Shown here in pieces: positions 27,421 through 36,650 of a stretch of DNA of 64,000 nucleotides. A program made the translations under genes and the position numbers. The notes beneath the pieces were generated by a model that worked only from the letters and a program-made list of their open reading frames with translations, was not told where the DNA came from and did no database searches. Each line of letters begins with the position of its first letter. Position 1 is the first letter of the stretch. This DNA is from Labrys miyagiensis (lineage in GTDB: Bacteria; Pseudomonadota; Alphaproteobacteria; Rhizobiales; Labraceae): contig NZ_BSPC01000080.1 of NCBI RefSeq assembly GCF_030160835.1, positions 1-64,000 on the forward strand. The letters are read 5' to 3'.

Positions 27421-28848
27421 TCAACCCGGCAGTCGCGAGACATCGACGACCTTGCCGGGATTCAGGATGCCGGCAGGATCGAGCGTCTGCTTGACAGACT
27501 GCATCAGCCTGAGCTTGACCGGATCGGCCGTGGCATAGAGCGCATGGATGCGCTTTGAACCGACGCCATGCTCGGCCGAGAAGGACCCGCCGAGCGCCCT
27601 TATATTGTCGTAGAGCACGCCCTCGACAGCCGCCAGCACCGGTGCGGATGTCGCCTCGGCACTGCGGTTCAGCATGATGTGGAGATTGCCATCGGCGAGA
27701 TGGCCGAAGACGAAGGGCGCCAGCCCCTCCTCGATTGCGGCAAGCCCAGCGGTGATACGATTCACATAGGCATCGAGCTCGGACAGGGGCACGGAGACAT
27801 CGAAGCTCGGCGCATCCGGATGGTCGCGATAGATGACGCCGGATTCCTCGCGCAACCGCCAGATAGCCTGCTCCTGCGCGAGAGAGCCGGCGAGCACCGC
27901 CGTGATCTGCGGATGGTCGCACTGCAGATCCACGAGGATCGCGGCAAGCTCTTCCTGCAGGCTCTCCTCGTCGGCCCCACCCAAGGAGAGAATGACATAG
28001 ACGGCCTGGGACATGTCGAAGCCGGGGGCGGACCAGTTGAAATGCCGGGCGACATGATGGAAATAGCTCGCCCACATCGCCTCGGCCGCGCGCAACTGCC
28101 CCACCCCGGCGGCGAGGGCCCGGCGCAGGGTGGCCAGCGCTGCCGCGACGGATGGAAAGCCGAACAGGGCGACGGCATGCGCCGCCGGCAGCGGCTCCAG
28201 CTTCAGCGCCGCCCTGGTGACGATGCCGAGCGTGCCTTCGGCGCCGATGAGCAGATGCTTGAGATCATAGCCGGCGGCGTTCTTCACCACGCGGGTGAGA
28301 TCGGAATAGATGGAGCCATCCGGAAGCACCGCCTCCAGGCCGAGCACGCGGTGGCGCATCACGCCATTGCGGAAGGCCATGATGCCACCGGCATTGGTTG
28401 AGATCATGCCGCCGATGGTTGCCGTGCCTCGGGCGGCAAGATCGATGCCGGGGTCGAGGCGATGCGGCAGGGCGGCCTCCTGCAAGGCCTGCAGCCCGCA
28501 GCCGGCCTCGACTACGGCCACCCGCTCATCGGGATCGAGCCGCTCGATGCGGTTCATCCGGCGGGTCGAGAGCACGACCTCACCAGGACTGGAGGTCCCA
28601 CCACCGACAAGGCCGGTACGCCCACCATGCGTCACGATCGGCACGCCATACCGGCCGCACAGCGCCACCACCGCCGCAACCTCCGCCGTGCTGGCCGGCG
28701 AGACGAGGGCGGAGGCGCCGAGATTGTTCGGATCTTCGCCGACGTCGAGTTCGCGGATCTTCTCGCCCAGGCGGAGATGGGCCTCGCCGACAATCGCGGC
28801 GAGAGCCTCGAGGACACCAGTCGGGAGGGAATGATCCTGTTCTGCCAT
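27421..28848 (-). CDS. FAD-linked oxidase, GlcD/D-2-hydroxyacid dehydrogenase type
   Basis: This 475-residue flavoprotein of the vanillyl-alcohol-oxidase fold oxidises a 2-hydroxy acid such as glycolate, D-lactate or D-2-hydroxyglutarate. The FAD-binding PCMH domain is marked by VTHGGRTGLVGGG (about residues 74-86) and the C-terminal domain by GHLADGNLHIML and SAEHGVGSKR. GlcE and GlcF subunits are absent, so it resembles the single-subunit enzymes. The gene ends 70 bases before the lactonase and starts 27 bases after the amidinohydrolase-fold gene, so it is probably part of the same catabolic operon. Confidence 0.9.
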   Translation of the reverse strand: MAEQDHSLPTGVLEALAAIVGEAHLRLGEKIRELDVGEDPNNLGASALVSPASTAEVAAVVALCGRYGVPIVTHGGRTGLVGGGTSSPGEVVLSTRRMNRIERLDPDERVAVVEAGCGLQALQEAALPHRLDPGIDLAARGTATIGGMISTNAGGIMAFRNGVMRHRVLGLEAVLPDGSIYSDLTRVVKNAAGYDLKHLLIGAEGTLGIVTRAALKLEPLPAAHAVALFGFPSVAAALATLRRALAAGVGQLRAAEAMWASYFHHVARHFNWSAPGFDMSQAVYVILSLGGADEESLQEELAAILVDLQCDHPQITAVLAGSLAQEQAIWRLREESGVIYRDHPDAPSFDVSVPLSELDAYVNRITAGLAAIEEGLAPFVFGHLADGNLHIMLNRSAEATSAPVLAAVEGVLYDNIRALGGSFSAEHGVGSKRIHALYATADPVKLRLMQSVKQTLDPAGILNPGKVVDVSRLPG

Positions 28849-28875
28849 CGGTTTCCTGCAGGGGTTGGAGCGGCT

Positions 28876-29799
28876 TCAGGCCGCGCGGCGCAGGGATTGC
28901 GCCATGCAGTGGATGCCGCCGCCGGTTTTCGATATCTCGTTCATGTCGACGGCGGCAACCTCGAAGCCCCGGGCACGCAGTTGACCGATCAGGCTCTTGC
29001 TTGCGGTCGGTGCGATGACGCGGTCATTGCCCACGGACATGAAGTTGCAGCCGAGCGCCATCGTGTCCTGGAAGGGCACGTCGATGATCTCGTGGCCCTT
29101 GCCCTTCAGCCAGTCGACGATGCCGGGCTCGGTGCAGGCTAGGCATACTGCGGTCAGCTTCGGCGCGATCGGCACCACCATCAGGTCGATATGCACATAA
29201 TATTCGTCGATGAAGGCGATGCGGGTTTCCCAGCCCTCCTTCTCGAACCAGCCGGCGACCTGCCGTGCGCCCTCTTCCTGCGTACGGGCGCCACCACAGC
29301 CGATGAGGACGCAGCCCTCTTCGATGACGTTGAAATCGCCGCCCTCGAAGGTGCCCGCCGTCACCATGTCGTAGATCGGAATGCCCATCTTCTCATAGGC
29401 GCGGATGGCGGCGTAGTTCTCCCCGCGCCGCCACCAGTTCGCCATGGCGGTGATGACGGCGCCATAGGGCGTCATCACGCTGGAATCGCGCGAATAGACC
29501 TGCATCGGCAGCTCGACTTCGGGCTCCAGCCAATGCACCTTCACGTCGAAATGCTCATAGGCGGAGACCAGTTCCTTGTGCTGCGCCTGCGCCGCCTGGA
29601 TGTTGGCGGGCGCCTCGCGCAGGTGCTTGCGCGACAGGGAGCTCGTGGAAAGGTGCCTGAGATAAGCGGGCGAGCCGAGCAGCACATCGGTCAACCTGTC
29701 GGTCTCGTTGCGAAAACCCCAGTTTTTCAGAGGCTTGGTGCCGCCGGCGAGGTTGCGCCGGCGCAGGGTGAAACCATCGTCCTGGTCAGTATAGGCCAT
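28876..29799 (-). CDS. arginine deiminase/dimethylarginine dimethylaminohydrolase-fold hydrolase
   Basis: This 307-residue protein belongs to the guanidino-group-modifying enzyme superfamily. The nucleophile is Cys298 in GGGIHCM near the C-terminus, and FEGGDF (Glu/Asp) and HIDLMV (His) supply the other catalytic residues. Members deiminate arginine, hydrolyse methylarginines or agmatine-like compounds, or transfer amidino groups; the precise substrate is not predictable. I chose the ATG at 29799 because GAGAGGA is six bases upstream of it and directly abuts the alternative ATG at 29805. It lies just downstream of the M20 amidohydrolase, suggesting sequential attack on an acylated guanidino compound. 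Confidence 0.85.
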   Translation of the reverse strand: MAYTDQDDGFTLRRRNLAGGTKPLKNWGFRNETDRLTDVLLGSPAYLRHLSTSSLSRKHLREAPANIQAAQAQHKELVSAYEHFDVKVHWLEPEVELPMQVYSRDSSVMTPYGAVITAMANWWRRGENYAAIRAYEKMGIPIYDMVTAGTFEGGDFNVIEEGCVLIGCGGARTQEEGARQVAGWFEKEGWETRIAFIDEYYVHIDLMVVPIAPKLTAVCLACTEPGIVDWLKGKGHEIIDVPFQDTMALGCNFMSVGNDRVIAPTASKSLIGQLRARGFEVAAVDMNEISKTGGGIHCMAQSLRRAA

Positions 29800-29814
29800 G
29801 TCCATTCCTCTCGA

Positions 29815-31386
29815 TCATGTGGGGATCCACCATTCGCGCCCGCGAATGGTGGTGATGTATTCGGGCCAGCGGAAACCGATGGGCGGGGGATAGTCGGCAA
29901 GCGGCGCGATCCAGTTCGAGCCGCCGATGCCGCCGCCTGTTCGCTCTTCGAACTCGCGTCGGGCAGAGCGTCGCGCCTCGCCATCCTCGACCAGGCGGAG
30001 GGCCGACAGCGCAAGCGTCTTGGCCGCGCACACGACCATCGGATCGATCGTCTCGGGGATGCCGCCGAGGGCATTCATTACCCAGCCGGGATAGGTGAAG
30101 CCCTCGGGCGCGCGCAGGGCCGGCCGCGCTACGTAGAAGCGTGCGGTCGGAGCATGCCAGCTCATGTCGGTATAGTCGTCCGAGGTGGAATTGAGCTGGG
30201 AGGGCGGCAGGTCCCGACGCAGGATGGCCTCGGCGGCCGTGGGCTCGATCAGGCGCTCGCATTCGGCCAGGAAGGGATTTTCCATCGGCTCCAGGCCAAG
30301 ATTGGCCTGGATCTGCCGGGCAATCCCACGTGCCTCCTCGCCCCAGAGCGGCGGCCCCACAGTCTTGAAAGCATCCCAGACGACGCCGGCCATGGCGTGA
30401 TTGGCAAGGCCGGGCCGTGACTTGCAGACCCAGTGCCGCTCCACCCGGCAGCCTGTCATCGAGGCCGCCATCTGGGCGTTGCGGTCGAGCATGCCGGTGA
30501 CCTGCTCGGCCATGTCGAGGCTGGGCACGCGGATCATGTACTGGATCTCGGCAAGCCCCGCCGGCAGGTTGTCGGCCGTCGCCTGCCCCGCCGTGAGGAT
30601 GGCCTCACTGATCGACCAGCCGCCCTGATGGGTCAGCATGGAATCGCGCAGTGCCTTGGAGGCCATGTACATCATCATCAGCGCATCATTGGCGCCGGGC
30701 GCGCGGATGGCCGAGTGAGACTGCGGGATCGGCGCGCCGGCGGCCCGCGTCCAGGCTTCAGGCTCGTCGCAGATGAAGCGGTAGATCATCGCATAGGCGG
30801 CACCGCAATGGGTCTCCCAGCGCACGGTGTTGCAGAGCGGCAGCATGTAGAAGGGATGGAAGGAAAGCATGCCGTCGAGGCCGTCATAATAGCCCTTGGC
30901 GGCATGGATGGGCTTGGAGCCCCTCACCTTCTCGGCGGGCTCGCCGGTAAAGCGCAGCGTTCCGGCAAGGCCGTGGCGCTCCATCGCATGCCGGGTGGCG
31001 AGCAGGCCGCCGAGGGCGGAGATGCCCAGTCCCGAATGGGGATCGGTGTGGCCGCCGGCATGTTCGCTGAGGCCCGGGCGTGGGCGCTTGACGGTGGCGG
31101 CATCCTGGCAATTGCCCGGCACCGCATCGTATTCGGCATAGAGGCCGATGGTGGGGCCACCACCGGCAGGGCTGGTCCAGTGCGCGCAGAAGGCCGTGGG
31201 CATGCCGCCCGAACCTTCCTCGACACTGAAGCCGTGCCGGCGCAGGGTATCGACATACCAGGCGGCCGACTGGTACTCACGCCAGGCCGTCTCGCCGAAA
31301 TCGAAGATCGTGCGCGTCCAGGCCGAGAGATCGGCTTTGCCGGCCTCGACATGTTGCAGAGCCGTTGACTGGGCCGCGCTCGTCAC
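29815..31386 (-). CDS. M20-family amidohydrolase (AbgB-like)
   Basis: This 523-residue metallohydrolase of the M20/ACY1 family cleaves an N-acyl or peptide-like amide. Metal ligands are suggested by GLYAEYDAVPGN, EHAGGHTDPHSGLG and FTGEPAEK. Length and motifs resemble the AbgB subunit of p-aminobenzoyl-glutamate hydrolase, but no AbgA/AbgT partner is nearby. I chose the GTG at 31386, five bases after GGGAGG; upstream the frame remains open without such a signal and runs into the divergent promoter. It is the first gene of the catabolic block and is divergent from a GcvA-type regulator. Confidence 0.87.
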   Translation of the reverse strand: MTSAAQSTALQHVEAGKADLSAWTRTIFDFGETAWREYQSAAWYVDTLRRHGFSVEEGSGGMPTAFCAHWTSPAGGGPTIGLYAEYDAVPGNCQDAATVKRPRPGLSEHAGGHTDPHSGLGISALGGLLATRHAMERHGLAGTLRFTGEPAEKVRGSKPIHAAKGYYDGLDGMLSFHPFYMLPLCNTVRWETHCGAAYAMIYRFICDEPEAWTRAAGAPIPQSHSAIRAPGANDALMMMYMASKALRDSMLTHQGGWSISEAILTAGQATADNLPAGLAEIQYMIRVPSLDMAEQVTGMLDRNAQMAASMTGCRVERHWVCKSRPGLANHAMAGVVWDAFKTVGPPLWGEEARGIARQIQANLGLEPMENPFLAECERLIEPTAAEAILRRDLPPSQLNSTSDDYTDMSWHAPTARFYVARPALRAPEGFTYPGWVMNALGGIPETIDPMVVCAAKTLALSALRLVEDGEARRSARREFEERTGGGIGGSNWIAPLADYPPPIGFRWPEYITTIRGREWWIPT

Positions 31387-31418
31387 GCCTTCCTCCCTTG
31401 CTTGGCAAAGGATAAGCG

Positions 31419-31475
31419 GTGAATGCAGCTCACAAAAAGTGATATGTATTGGCTGTTTCGGCAAATTCCATTCAC
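31419..31475. promoter_or_regulatory. candidate LysR operator of the catabolic block
   Basis: In the 139-base spacer between the M20 gene and lysR, GTGAATG (31419-31425) and CATTCAC (31469-31475) form an inverted pair. The right part AAATTCCATTCAC (31463-31475) recurs in reverse complement at 32454-32466, upstream of the ABC importer. Confidence 0.6.
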
Positions 31476-31525
31476 GTTTGGCCCACCTCTTGCTTGACAA
31501 GGGAGCCGCCGCTTCAGGAGTTGTC

Positions 31526-32434
31526 TTGCGTATTCCCTCGACCCAGGCCCTGCGGGCCCTCGACAGCTTCGCCCGTCACGGCAGCGTCTGGCGCGCCGCC
31601 GAGGAGCTCTTCCTGACGCGTAGCGCCGTCAGCCACCAGTTGCGCCTGCTCGAGCGCGACCTTGGCTTCGACCTGCTGGAGCGCCACGGCAAGGGCGTCA
31701 CCCTCACCGCGCGCGGCCGCCATTATGCCAATGAAGTGCGCAAGGCCCTGACGGTCATCGGGGACGCCTCGGTGCAATATGGCAACAAGGGCGTCGGCGG
31801 CTCGCTGACCGTGAGTTGCACGCCCGGCTTTGCCTCGCTGTGGCTATGCACCCACATCGCCGAATTCCAGGACCTGTATCCGGATGTCTCGCTGCGCCTG
31901 GTGACGCCGCGCAAGCTCGATGACGTCAGCAATCCCGACGTTGACATCTTCATTGCGTTCGGGGACGGCAACTGGCCCAACCGGGCGGTGGCGCTGCTCT
32001 GCGAGGTGGAGTTCACACCTTTGTGCAGCCCGGCCCTTCTCAACAAGGTCGGCGGCCTCAACGAACCGGCCGACGTGCTGCGCACTCCCCTTCTCCATCT
32101 CGATGATTTCGACGACTGGACGCGCTGGCTCGCCCTCACAAATGTCGAGCACCCCAATACGGAATGCGGTATCATATTTTCCGATATGAATCTGGTATTT
32201 GCCGCGGCGATCGCGGGCCAGGGCATTGCGATGGGGGACGAGTTGACCTGCCGCACCGCCTTGATGGTCGGGCAGTTGGTCCGCCCCTTCGATCGGGCCA
32301 TCAAGTCTCCGCGGTCATATTTTCTGGTGATGGAGCATGCCAAGACCGGACACGCCGTCTCGACAGCCTTTGCGGACTGGCTGAAGGCCTGCCTTTCGCA
32401 GACGAGCCCCACCTTCAAACCCGCTTATGCCTGA
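31526..32434 (+). CDS. LysR family regulator, GcvA-like
   Basis: This 302-residue regulator has an N-terminal winged helix (ALRALDSFARHGSVWRAAEE and following, about residues 8-60) and a type 2 periplasmic-binding effector domain; its phrasing (SAVSHQLRLLE, PNTECGIIFSD) is typical of the GcvA group. The TTG start at 31526 has CAGGAG five bases upstream; no ATG is available before conserved sequence. It lies between the catabolic genes (divergent) and the polyamine-type importer (same strand, 110 bases on), and a site shared by both spacers suggests that it controls both. Confidence 0.88.
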   Translation: MRIPSTQALRALDSFARHGSVWRAAEELFLTRSAVSHQLRLLERDLGFDLLERHGKGVTLTARGRHYANEVRKALTVIGDASVQYGNKGVGGSLTVSCTPGFASLWLCTHIAEFQDLYPDVSLRLVTPRKLDDVSNPDVDIFIAFGDGNWPNRAVALLCEVEFTPLCSPALLNKVGGLNEPADVLRTPLLHLDDFDDWTRWLALTNVEHPNTECGIIFSDMNLVFAAAIAGQGIAMGDELTCRTALMVGQLVRPFDRAIKSPRSYFLVMEHAKTGHAVSTAFADWLKACLSQTSPTFKPAYA

Positions 32435-32453
32435 CGCACTCTGCGCAGTTGGG

Positions 32454-32466
32454 GTGAATGGAATTT
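32454..32466. promoter_or_regulatory. second copy of the 13-base candidate LysR site
   Basis: GTGAATGGAATTT is the exact reverse complement of 31463-31475. It lies in the 110-base gap between lysR and the ABC importer operon, about 80 bases before the ATPase start. Confidence 0.6.
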
Positions 32467-32544
32467 TTCCTGAGAGGCAACAACATTCAATTGTCGTGAA
32501 CGAAAATCACGCATAGGCTTTCGCATCGGAATGGAGGTATATGC

Positions 32545-33681
32545 ATGGCGCAGGGCGCAGGAGCAGCGCTGGATATGGCAGCCGGACCAGTGGTCACCGA
32601 GCATGCTGCCGCTGAAATTCGCGCCGAAGGCATCGGCAAGACCTTCGGCAGCTTCCGGGCCTTGCGCGACTTGTCGCTGAACATCGGGCGCGGCGAATTC
32701 CTGACGCTGCTCGGCCCCTCCGGCTCCGGCAAGACGACCTTCCTGATGATCCTCGCCGGATTCGAGCGCCCGACGCACGGACGCCTTACCCGCGACGGCG
32801 CCGACATCACCAATCTCTCCGCCGAACAGCGTGCCTTCGGCATGGTGTTCCAGGGCTATGCCCTCTTCCCGCATATGACGGTGGAGCAGAACATCGCCTT
32901 CCCGCTGAACATCCGCAAAGTGCCCGCCGAGGAGACCCGCAAGCGCGTCGCCGATATGGTAGCGCGGGTCGGCCTCGCCGGACATGAGCGCAAGCTTCCC
33001 ACCAAACTGTCAGGCGGCCAGCAGCAGCGCGTGGCGCTCGCCCGCGCCCTGGTGTTCGAGCCGCCTGTCCTGCTGCTCGACGAGCCTTTCTCGGCCCTGG
33101 ACAAGCACTTGCGCGGGTTGATGCAGGAAGAAGTGAAGCGCCTGCACCAGGAATTCGGCACGACCTTCGTGTTCGTCACGCATGACCAGAGCGAGGCGCT
33201 GTCGCTTTCGTCCCGCGTGGCAATTTTCAACCATGGCCAGTTGCTTCAGGTCGGCACGCCCCAGGACGTCTATGAGCGGCCGGCCAGCCGTTTCGTGTCC
33301 GAGTTCCTCGGCGAGATCAACCTGTTGCCGCTGCAGGACGTCCAGCGCGAGAACGACAGCGCCCGGGGATCCTGCGACGGCAGCGTGCTCGACGTGCCTT
33401 CGCAAAGCCATGCGGGCAGGACCGGCATCCTTGCCATCCGCCCCGAGCACATGGACGTCGCCGCCGCGCCGAAGGAGGACAGCCTGAACTGCCTCGCCGG
33501 CACCGTCACCTCCTCCACCTATCTCGGCCCGGCGACCAAGATCTCGCTGACGACGAGCAGCGGCACGCCGCTCAGTCTCACTTTGCCCACCGACCGGGCC
33601 GCCGAGGCGCTGCGCAAGGGGCCGCAGCTCTGGGTCACCTGGCCCAAGGACAAGGGCTTCCTGCTGCCCGAGGAGGCCTGA
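32545..33681 (+). CDS. ABC transporter ATP-binding protein, polyamine/opine type (PotA-like)
   Basis: This 378-residue ATPase has Walker A GPSGSGKTTFL, signature LSGGQQQRVALARALV, Walker B VLLLDEPFSALD and a C-terminal TOBE domain (about residues 290-375) as in PotA and other importer ATPases. It energises uptake by the binding protein and two permeases downstream, a family that imports spermidine, putrescine, opines and related cationic compounds. The ATG follows GGAGG at seven bases. A guanidino or polyamine-like substrate fits the neighbouring hydrolases, but this is inference. Confidence 0.92.
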   Translation: MAQGAGAALDMAAGPVVTEHAAAEIRAEGIGKTFGSFRALRDLSLNIGRGEFLTLLGPSGSGKTTFLMILAGFERPTHGRLTRDGADITNLSAEQRAFGMVFQGYALFPHMTVEQNIAFPLNIRKVPAEETRKRVADMVARVGLAGHERKLPTKLSGGQQQRVALARALVFEPPVLLLDEPFSALDKHLRGLMQEEVKRLHQEFGTTFVFVTHDQSEALSLSSRVAIFNHGQLLQVGTPQDVYERPASRFVSEFLGEINLLPLQDVQRENDSARGSCDGSVLDVPSQSHAGRTGILAIRPEHMDVAAAPKEDSLNCLAGTVTSSTYLGPATKISLTTSSGTPLSLTLPTDRAAEALRKGPQLWVTWPKDKGFLLPEEA

Positions 33682-33776
33682 GTCTCCCGAAAGTCGGAAC
33701 CAAGCGAACGATAACAAAGAGATAGAACAGCAATCTAAACATCTACATCCAGACCATCGAACAGGGGATCCAGGCC

Positions 33777-34892
33777 ATGAACGAAGCGTTCCAGAAAGAT
33801 TGTCTCGAAATTCTCGCCTCCAAGGTCGAGCGCGGCGAAATCAGCCGCCGTCGCTTCACCCAGCTCGCCGCCATGGTCCTGGCCGGCGCCCCCTTCGCCC
33901 TGCGCGCCGGCCAGGCCCGCGCCGACAGCGGCCAGCTCGTCTTCGTCAACTGGGGCGGCGATGCCGTGAAGGCTTATGACCAGGCCTATGGGGTGCCGTT
34001 CCAGAAGGAAACCGGCGTTGTCGTCAAGCAGGACGGCACCGGGCCGACGGAGGGCGGCATCACTGCCCAGTTCAAGAGCGGCAAGCCGACCTGGGATATC
34101 GTCGACGCCGATCCTTTTTCCGCCATCTCGCTCGGCAAGCAGGGCATGATCGAACAGATCGACTACAAGGTCGTCGACAAGTCGAAATTCCGCCCGGGCT
34201 TCGGCTGGGACTACGCCGCCTCGACCTATTTCTTCTCCTACGTCATCGCCTATGACTCCTCGAAATTCGGAGACAAGGTGCCCACCGGCATGGCCGATTT
34301 CTTCGATGTGCAGAAATTCCCGGGCAAGCGCTCGCTCTACAAATGGGGCGCCGGCATGTGGGAAGCTGCCCTTCTCGCCGATGGCGTCGCTCCCGAGAAG
34401 CTCTACCCGCTCGACCTCAAGCGCGCCCACGACAAGATCGCCGCCTTCAAGGACAATATCGTCTCCTACTGGGGCGGCGGCGCGGAGAGCCAGCAGGTGC
34501 TGATGAACGGCGACGCCTCGATGGCGCTCGTGTGGTCGACCCGCGCCTCGGTCATGGAGCAGGATTCCAACGGCCAGATCAAGTTCATCTGGGACCAGGG
34601 CCTGATCTCTCCCGGCGCCATGGCGGTGATCAAGAACAATCCCGGCGGCAAGGACACGGCGATGAAGTTCATCGCCAGCTCCCAGGATCCGCAGAAGCAG
34701 CTGGTGATGTTCAACATGCTCGGCCAGGGCCCCGCCAACCCGGCGACCGACGCCCTCATCCCGAACGACAAGAAGCGCATCAACCCGGTCGATCCCGCCA
34801 ATATCAGCAAGCAGGTGGCGCTCGACATGAACTGGTATGCCGACAATTACGGCGCCGCGCTGGATGCCTATACGAAGATCATCTCGGCGTGA
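33777..34892 (+). CDS. ABC transporter substrate-binding protein, PotD-like, Tat-exported
   Basis: This 371-residue periplasmic protein has a twin-arginine signal (SRRRFTQLAAMV at about residues 23-34, cleavage near AGQARA) followed by a type 2 binding fold. VFVNWGGDAVKAYDQAYG is the standard beginning of PotD/opine-binding proteins. Tat export suggests folding before export. It lies 95 bases after the ATPase gene and is followed by a REPIN-like element before the permeases, which could lower permease expression. Confidence 0.9.
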   Translation: MNEAFQKDCLEILASKVERGEISRRRFTQLAAMVLAGAPFALRAGQARADSGQLVFVNWGGDAVKAYDQAYGVPFQKETGVVVKQDGTGPTEGGITAQFKSGKPTWDIVDADPFSAISLGKQGMIEQIDYKVVDKSKFRPGFGWDYAASTYFFSYVIAYDSSKFGDKVPTGMADFFDVQKFPGKRSLYKWGAGMWEAALLADGVAPEKLYPLDLKRAHDKIAAFKDNIVSYWGGGAESQQVLMNGDASMALVWSTRASVMEQDSNGQIKFIWDQGLISPGAMAVIKNNPGGKDTAMKFIASSQDPQKQLVMFNMLGQGPANPATDALIPNDKKRINPVDPANISKQVALDMNWYADNYGAALDAYTKIISA

Positions 34893-34897
34893 TCATT

Positions 34898-34979
34898 CCG
34901 GGTGCACGGGCATCTTGCCCGTTTTTGGACCGCCGCGCTGGCGGCAACGGAAGAACGGGCAGGATGCCCGTGCACCCGG
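34898..34979. repeat. REPIN-like inverted repeat, family B
   Basis: Arms at 34898-34923 (core GGGTGCACGGGCATCTTGCC) and 34954-34979 are inverted copies with one or two differences, 30 bases apart. Each contains the 7-base hairpin ACGGGCA/TGCCCGT. The spacer itself holds CCGCC/GGCGG. It sits inside an ABC operon between the binding protein and permease genes. Confidence 0.92.
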
Positions 34980-35001
34980 ACTTTCCCGATTGAGGCAACG
35001 T

Positions 35002-35841
35002 GTGCCAAAGCCCACCACCGTCTTCTCCTTCCTCGCTCTCACCGGCCCTTTGCTGGCCTTCCTGACGCTTGTCTATGTCGTGCCCTTCCTCGGTGTGGCG
35101 GAATGGAGCGTCACCCTGCCCTCACCGGGCCTGGACCAGTATGGCCGTCTGGCGGCTGATCCGCTCGTCCTCTCGGTGTTCGTGCGCACCTTCCGCATCT
35201 GCGCCACCGTCACGGTGCTCACCGTCATCACCGCCTATATGATCGCCTATGTCTGGGTGCGCGGTACGCCGCTGCAGCAGCGCATCGCGGAACTGTGCAT
35301 CCTCATCCCCTTCTGGATCTCGGTGCTGACGCGTGCCTTCGGCTGGTTGGCATTGCTCTCCAGTCGCGGCCTGATCAACAGCTGGCTGCAGAGCCTCGGC
35401 TTCATCAGCGAACCGCTGACGCTGGTGCGCAACGAGTTCGGCGTCATCGTCGGCATGACACATTTCCTCATTCCTTTCGCGGTCTTCCCACTGGCCTCCG
35501 CCATGCGCAGCCTCGATGAACGCGTCTTCCTGGCCGCCCGCGGCATGGGCGCCGGCGCCATCCGCATCTTCTGGTCGGTGTTCGTGCCGATGACCTTTTC
35601 CGGCATCATCGGCGCCACGCTGATCGTCTTCGTCTTCGCCCTCGGCTTCTTCGTGACGCCGGCGATCCTTGGCGGCGGGCGCTCGATCATGGCGGCCGAG
35701 ATCATTTACCTGCGCATGTTCCAGAGCCCCGACTGGGGCCTCGGCGCCGCCATCAGCGTCACATTGGTGGTGATCGTCGCCGTGCTGATGGGTCTGCTCT
35801 TCCGCTATGCCCGCCTCGGCGACACGGGGATCTCGCGATGA
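35002..35841 (+). CDS. ABC transporter permease, PotB-like
   Basis: This 279-residue inner-membrane protein has six predicted helices, with the EAA-type loop at about residues 175-195 (LDERVFLAARGMGAGAIRIFW, cut here to LDERVFLAARGMGAG). It forms the translocation pore with the next gene. The GTG at 35002 has GAGG about six bases upstream and begins the conserved N-terminal helix; the start is moderately sure, as a TTG 12 bases earlier is also possible. It overlaps the next permease by four bases (ATGA). Confidence 0.9.
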   Translation: MPKPTTVFSFLALTGPLLAFLTLVYVVPFLGVAEWSVTLPSPGLDQYGRLAADPLVLSVFVRTFRICATVTVLTVITAYMIAYVWVRGTPLQQRIAELCILIPFWISVLTRAFGWLALLSSRGLINSWLQSLGFISEPLTLVRNEFGVIVGMTHFLIPFAVFPLASAMRSLDERVFLAARGMGAGAIRIFWSVFVPMTFSGIIGATLIVFVFALGFFVTPAILGGGRSIMAAEIIYLRMFQSPDWGLGAAISVTLVVIVAVLMGLLFRYARLGDTGISR

Positions 35842-36650
35842 CGGCGCACCGGCCCGGCCTGATCGCCCTCACCGCCGCCGTTCTGGTGGCCGTGTTCCTG
35901 CTGATGCCCCTGCTCGCTGTCGTGCCGGTGTCGTTCACGCCGGCACGCTACCTCTCCATGCCCAACGGCCATTACTCGCTGGTGCACTACCAGCAACTCT
36001 TCACCAATCCCGACTGGGGCAATTCCATCCTGCTCAGCATTCGCATCGGCGTGGTCTCGAGCGCCATCGCCACCACGCTGGCGACTTTGTTCGCCCTGGG
36101 CATCTGGATGTTTCGTCCGCGTTTCACGGCCGCGATCGTCGGCTTCGTGCTGCTGCCGATGATCGTGCCGCCGGTAGTTTCGGCGATGACGCTTTATTTC
36201 CTGCTGACGGCCCTATCGCAGGTGAGCAACCTCGTCGGCTACGACACCTGGCTCGGAGTGGCGCTCGCCCATGTGGTGATGATCGTGCCCTTCTGCGTGG
36301 TGCTGATCCTGGTCGCGCTCAGCCAGGTCGACCGGCGCATCGATCTCGCCGCCCGCGGCATGGGCGCCACGGTCTGGCAACGCGCGACGAAAATCATCCT
36401 GCCCAACATCAAGTTCGGCCTGCTGACGGCAGCCATGCTCTCTTTCGTGCTGTCCTGGGAGGAGATCGGCGTCACGCTGTTCATCACCAGCGTCAACGCC
36501 ATCACCCTGCCGCGCCTGATGTGGAGCGGCGTGCGCGACAATATCGATCCGGCAATCGCCTCGATCTCGGTGGTGCTCATCGCGCTGACCACGCTTATCC
36601 TGGTCATCCGCATGATCTATTCGAGTATGCGGACCCGCGAGGGACACTGA
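35838..36650 (+). CDS. ABC transporter permease, PotC-like
   Basis: This 270-residue membrane protein has six predicted helices and the importer EAA loop (IDLAARGMGATVWQRATK, about residues 172-189). It pairs with the PotB-like permease. The start overlaps that gene's stop by four bases, so translation is coupled. It completes the four-gene importer and is followed by the unrelated Anbu gene after 185 bases. Confidence 0.92.
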   Translation: MTAHRPGLIALTAAVLVAVFLLMPLLAVVPVSFTPARYLSMPNGHYSLVHYQQLFTNPDWGNSILLSIRIGVVSSAIATTLATLFALGIWMFRPRFTAAIVGFVLLPMIVPPVVSAMTLYFLLTALSQVSNLVGYDTWLGVALAHVVMIVPFCVVLILVALSQVDRRIDLAARGMGATVWQRATKIILPNIKFGLLTAAMLSFVLSWEEIGVTLFITSVNAITLPRLMWSGVRDNIDPAIASISVVLIALTTLILVIRMIYSSMRTREGH

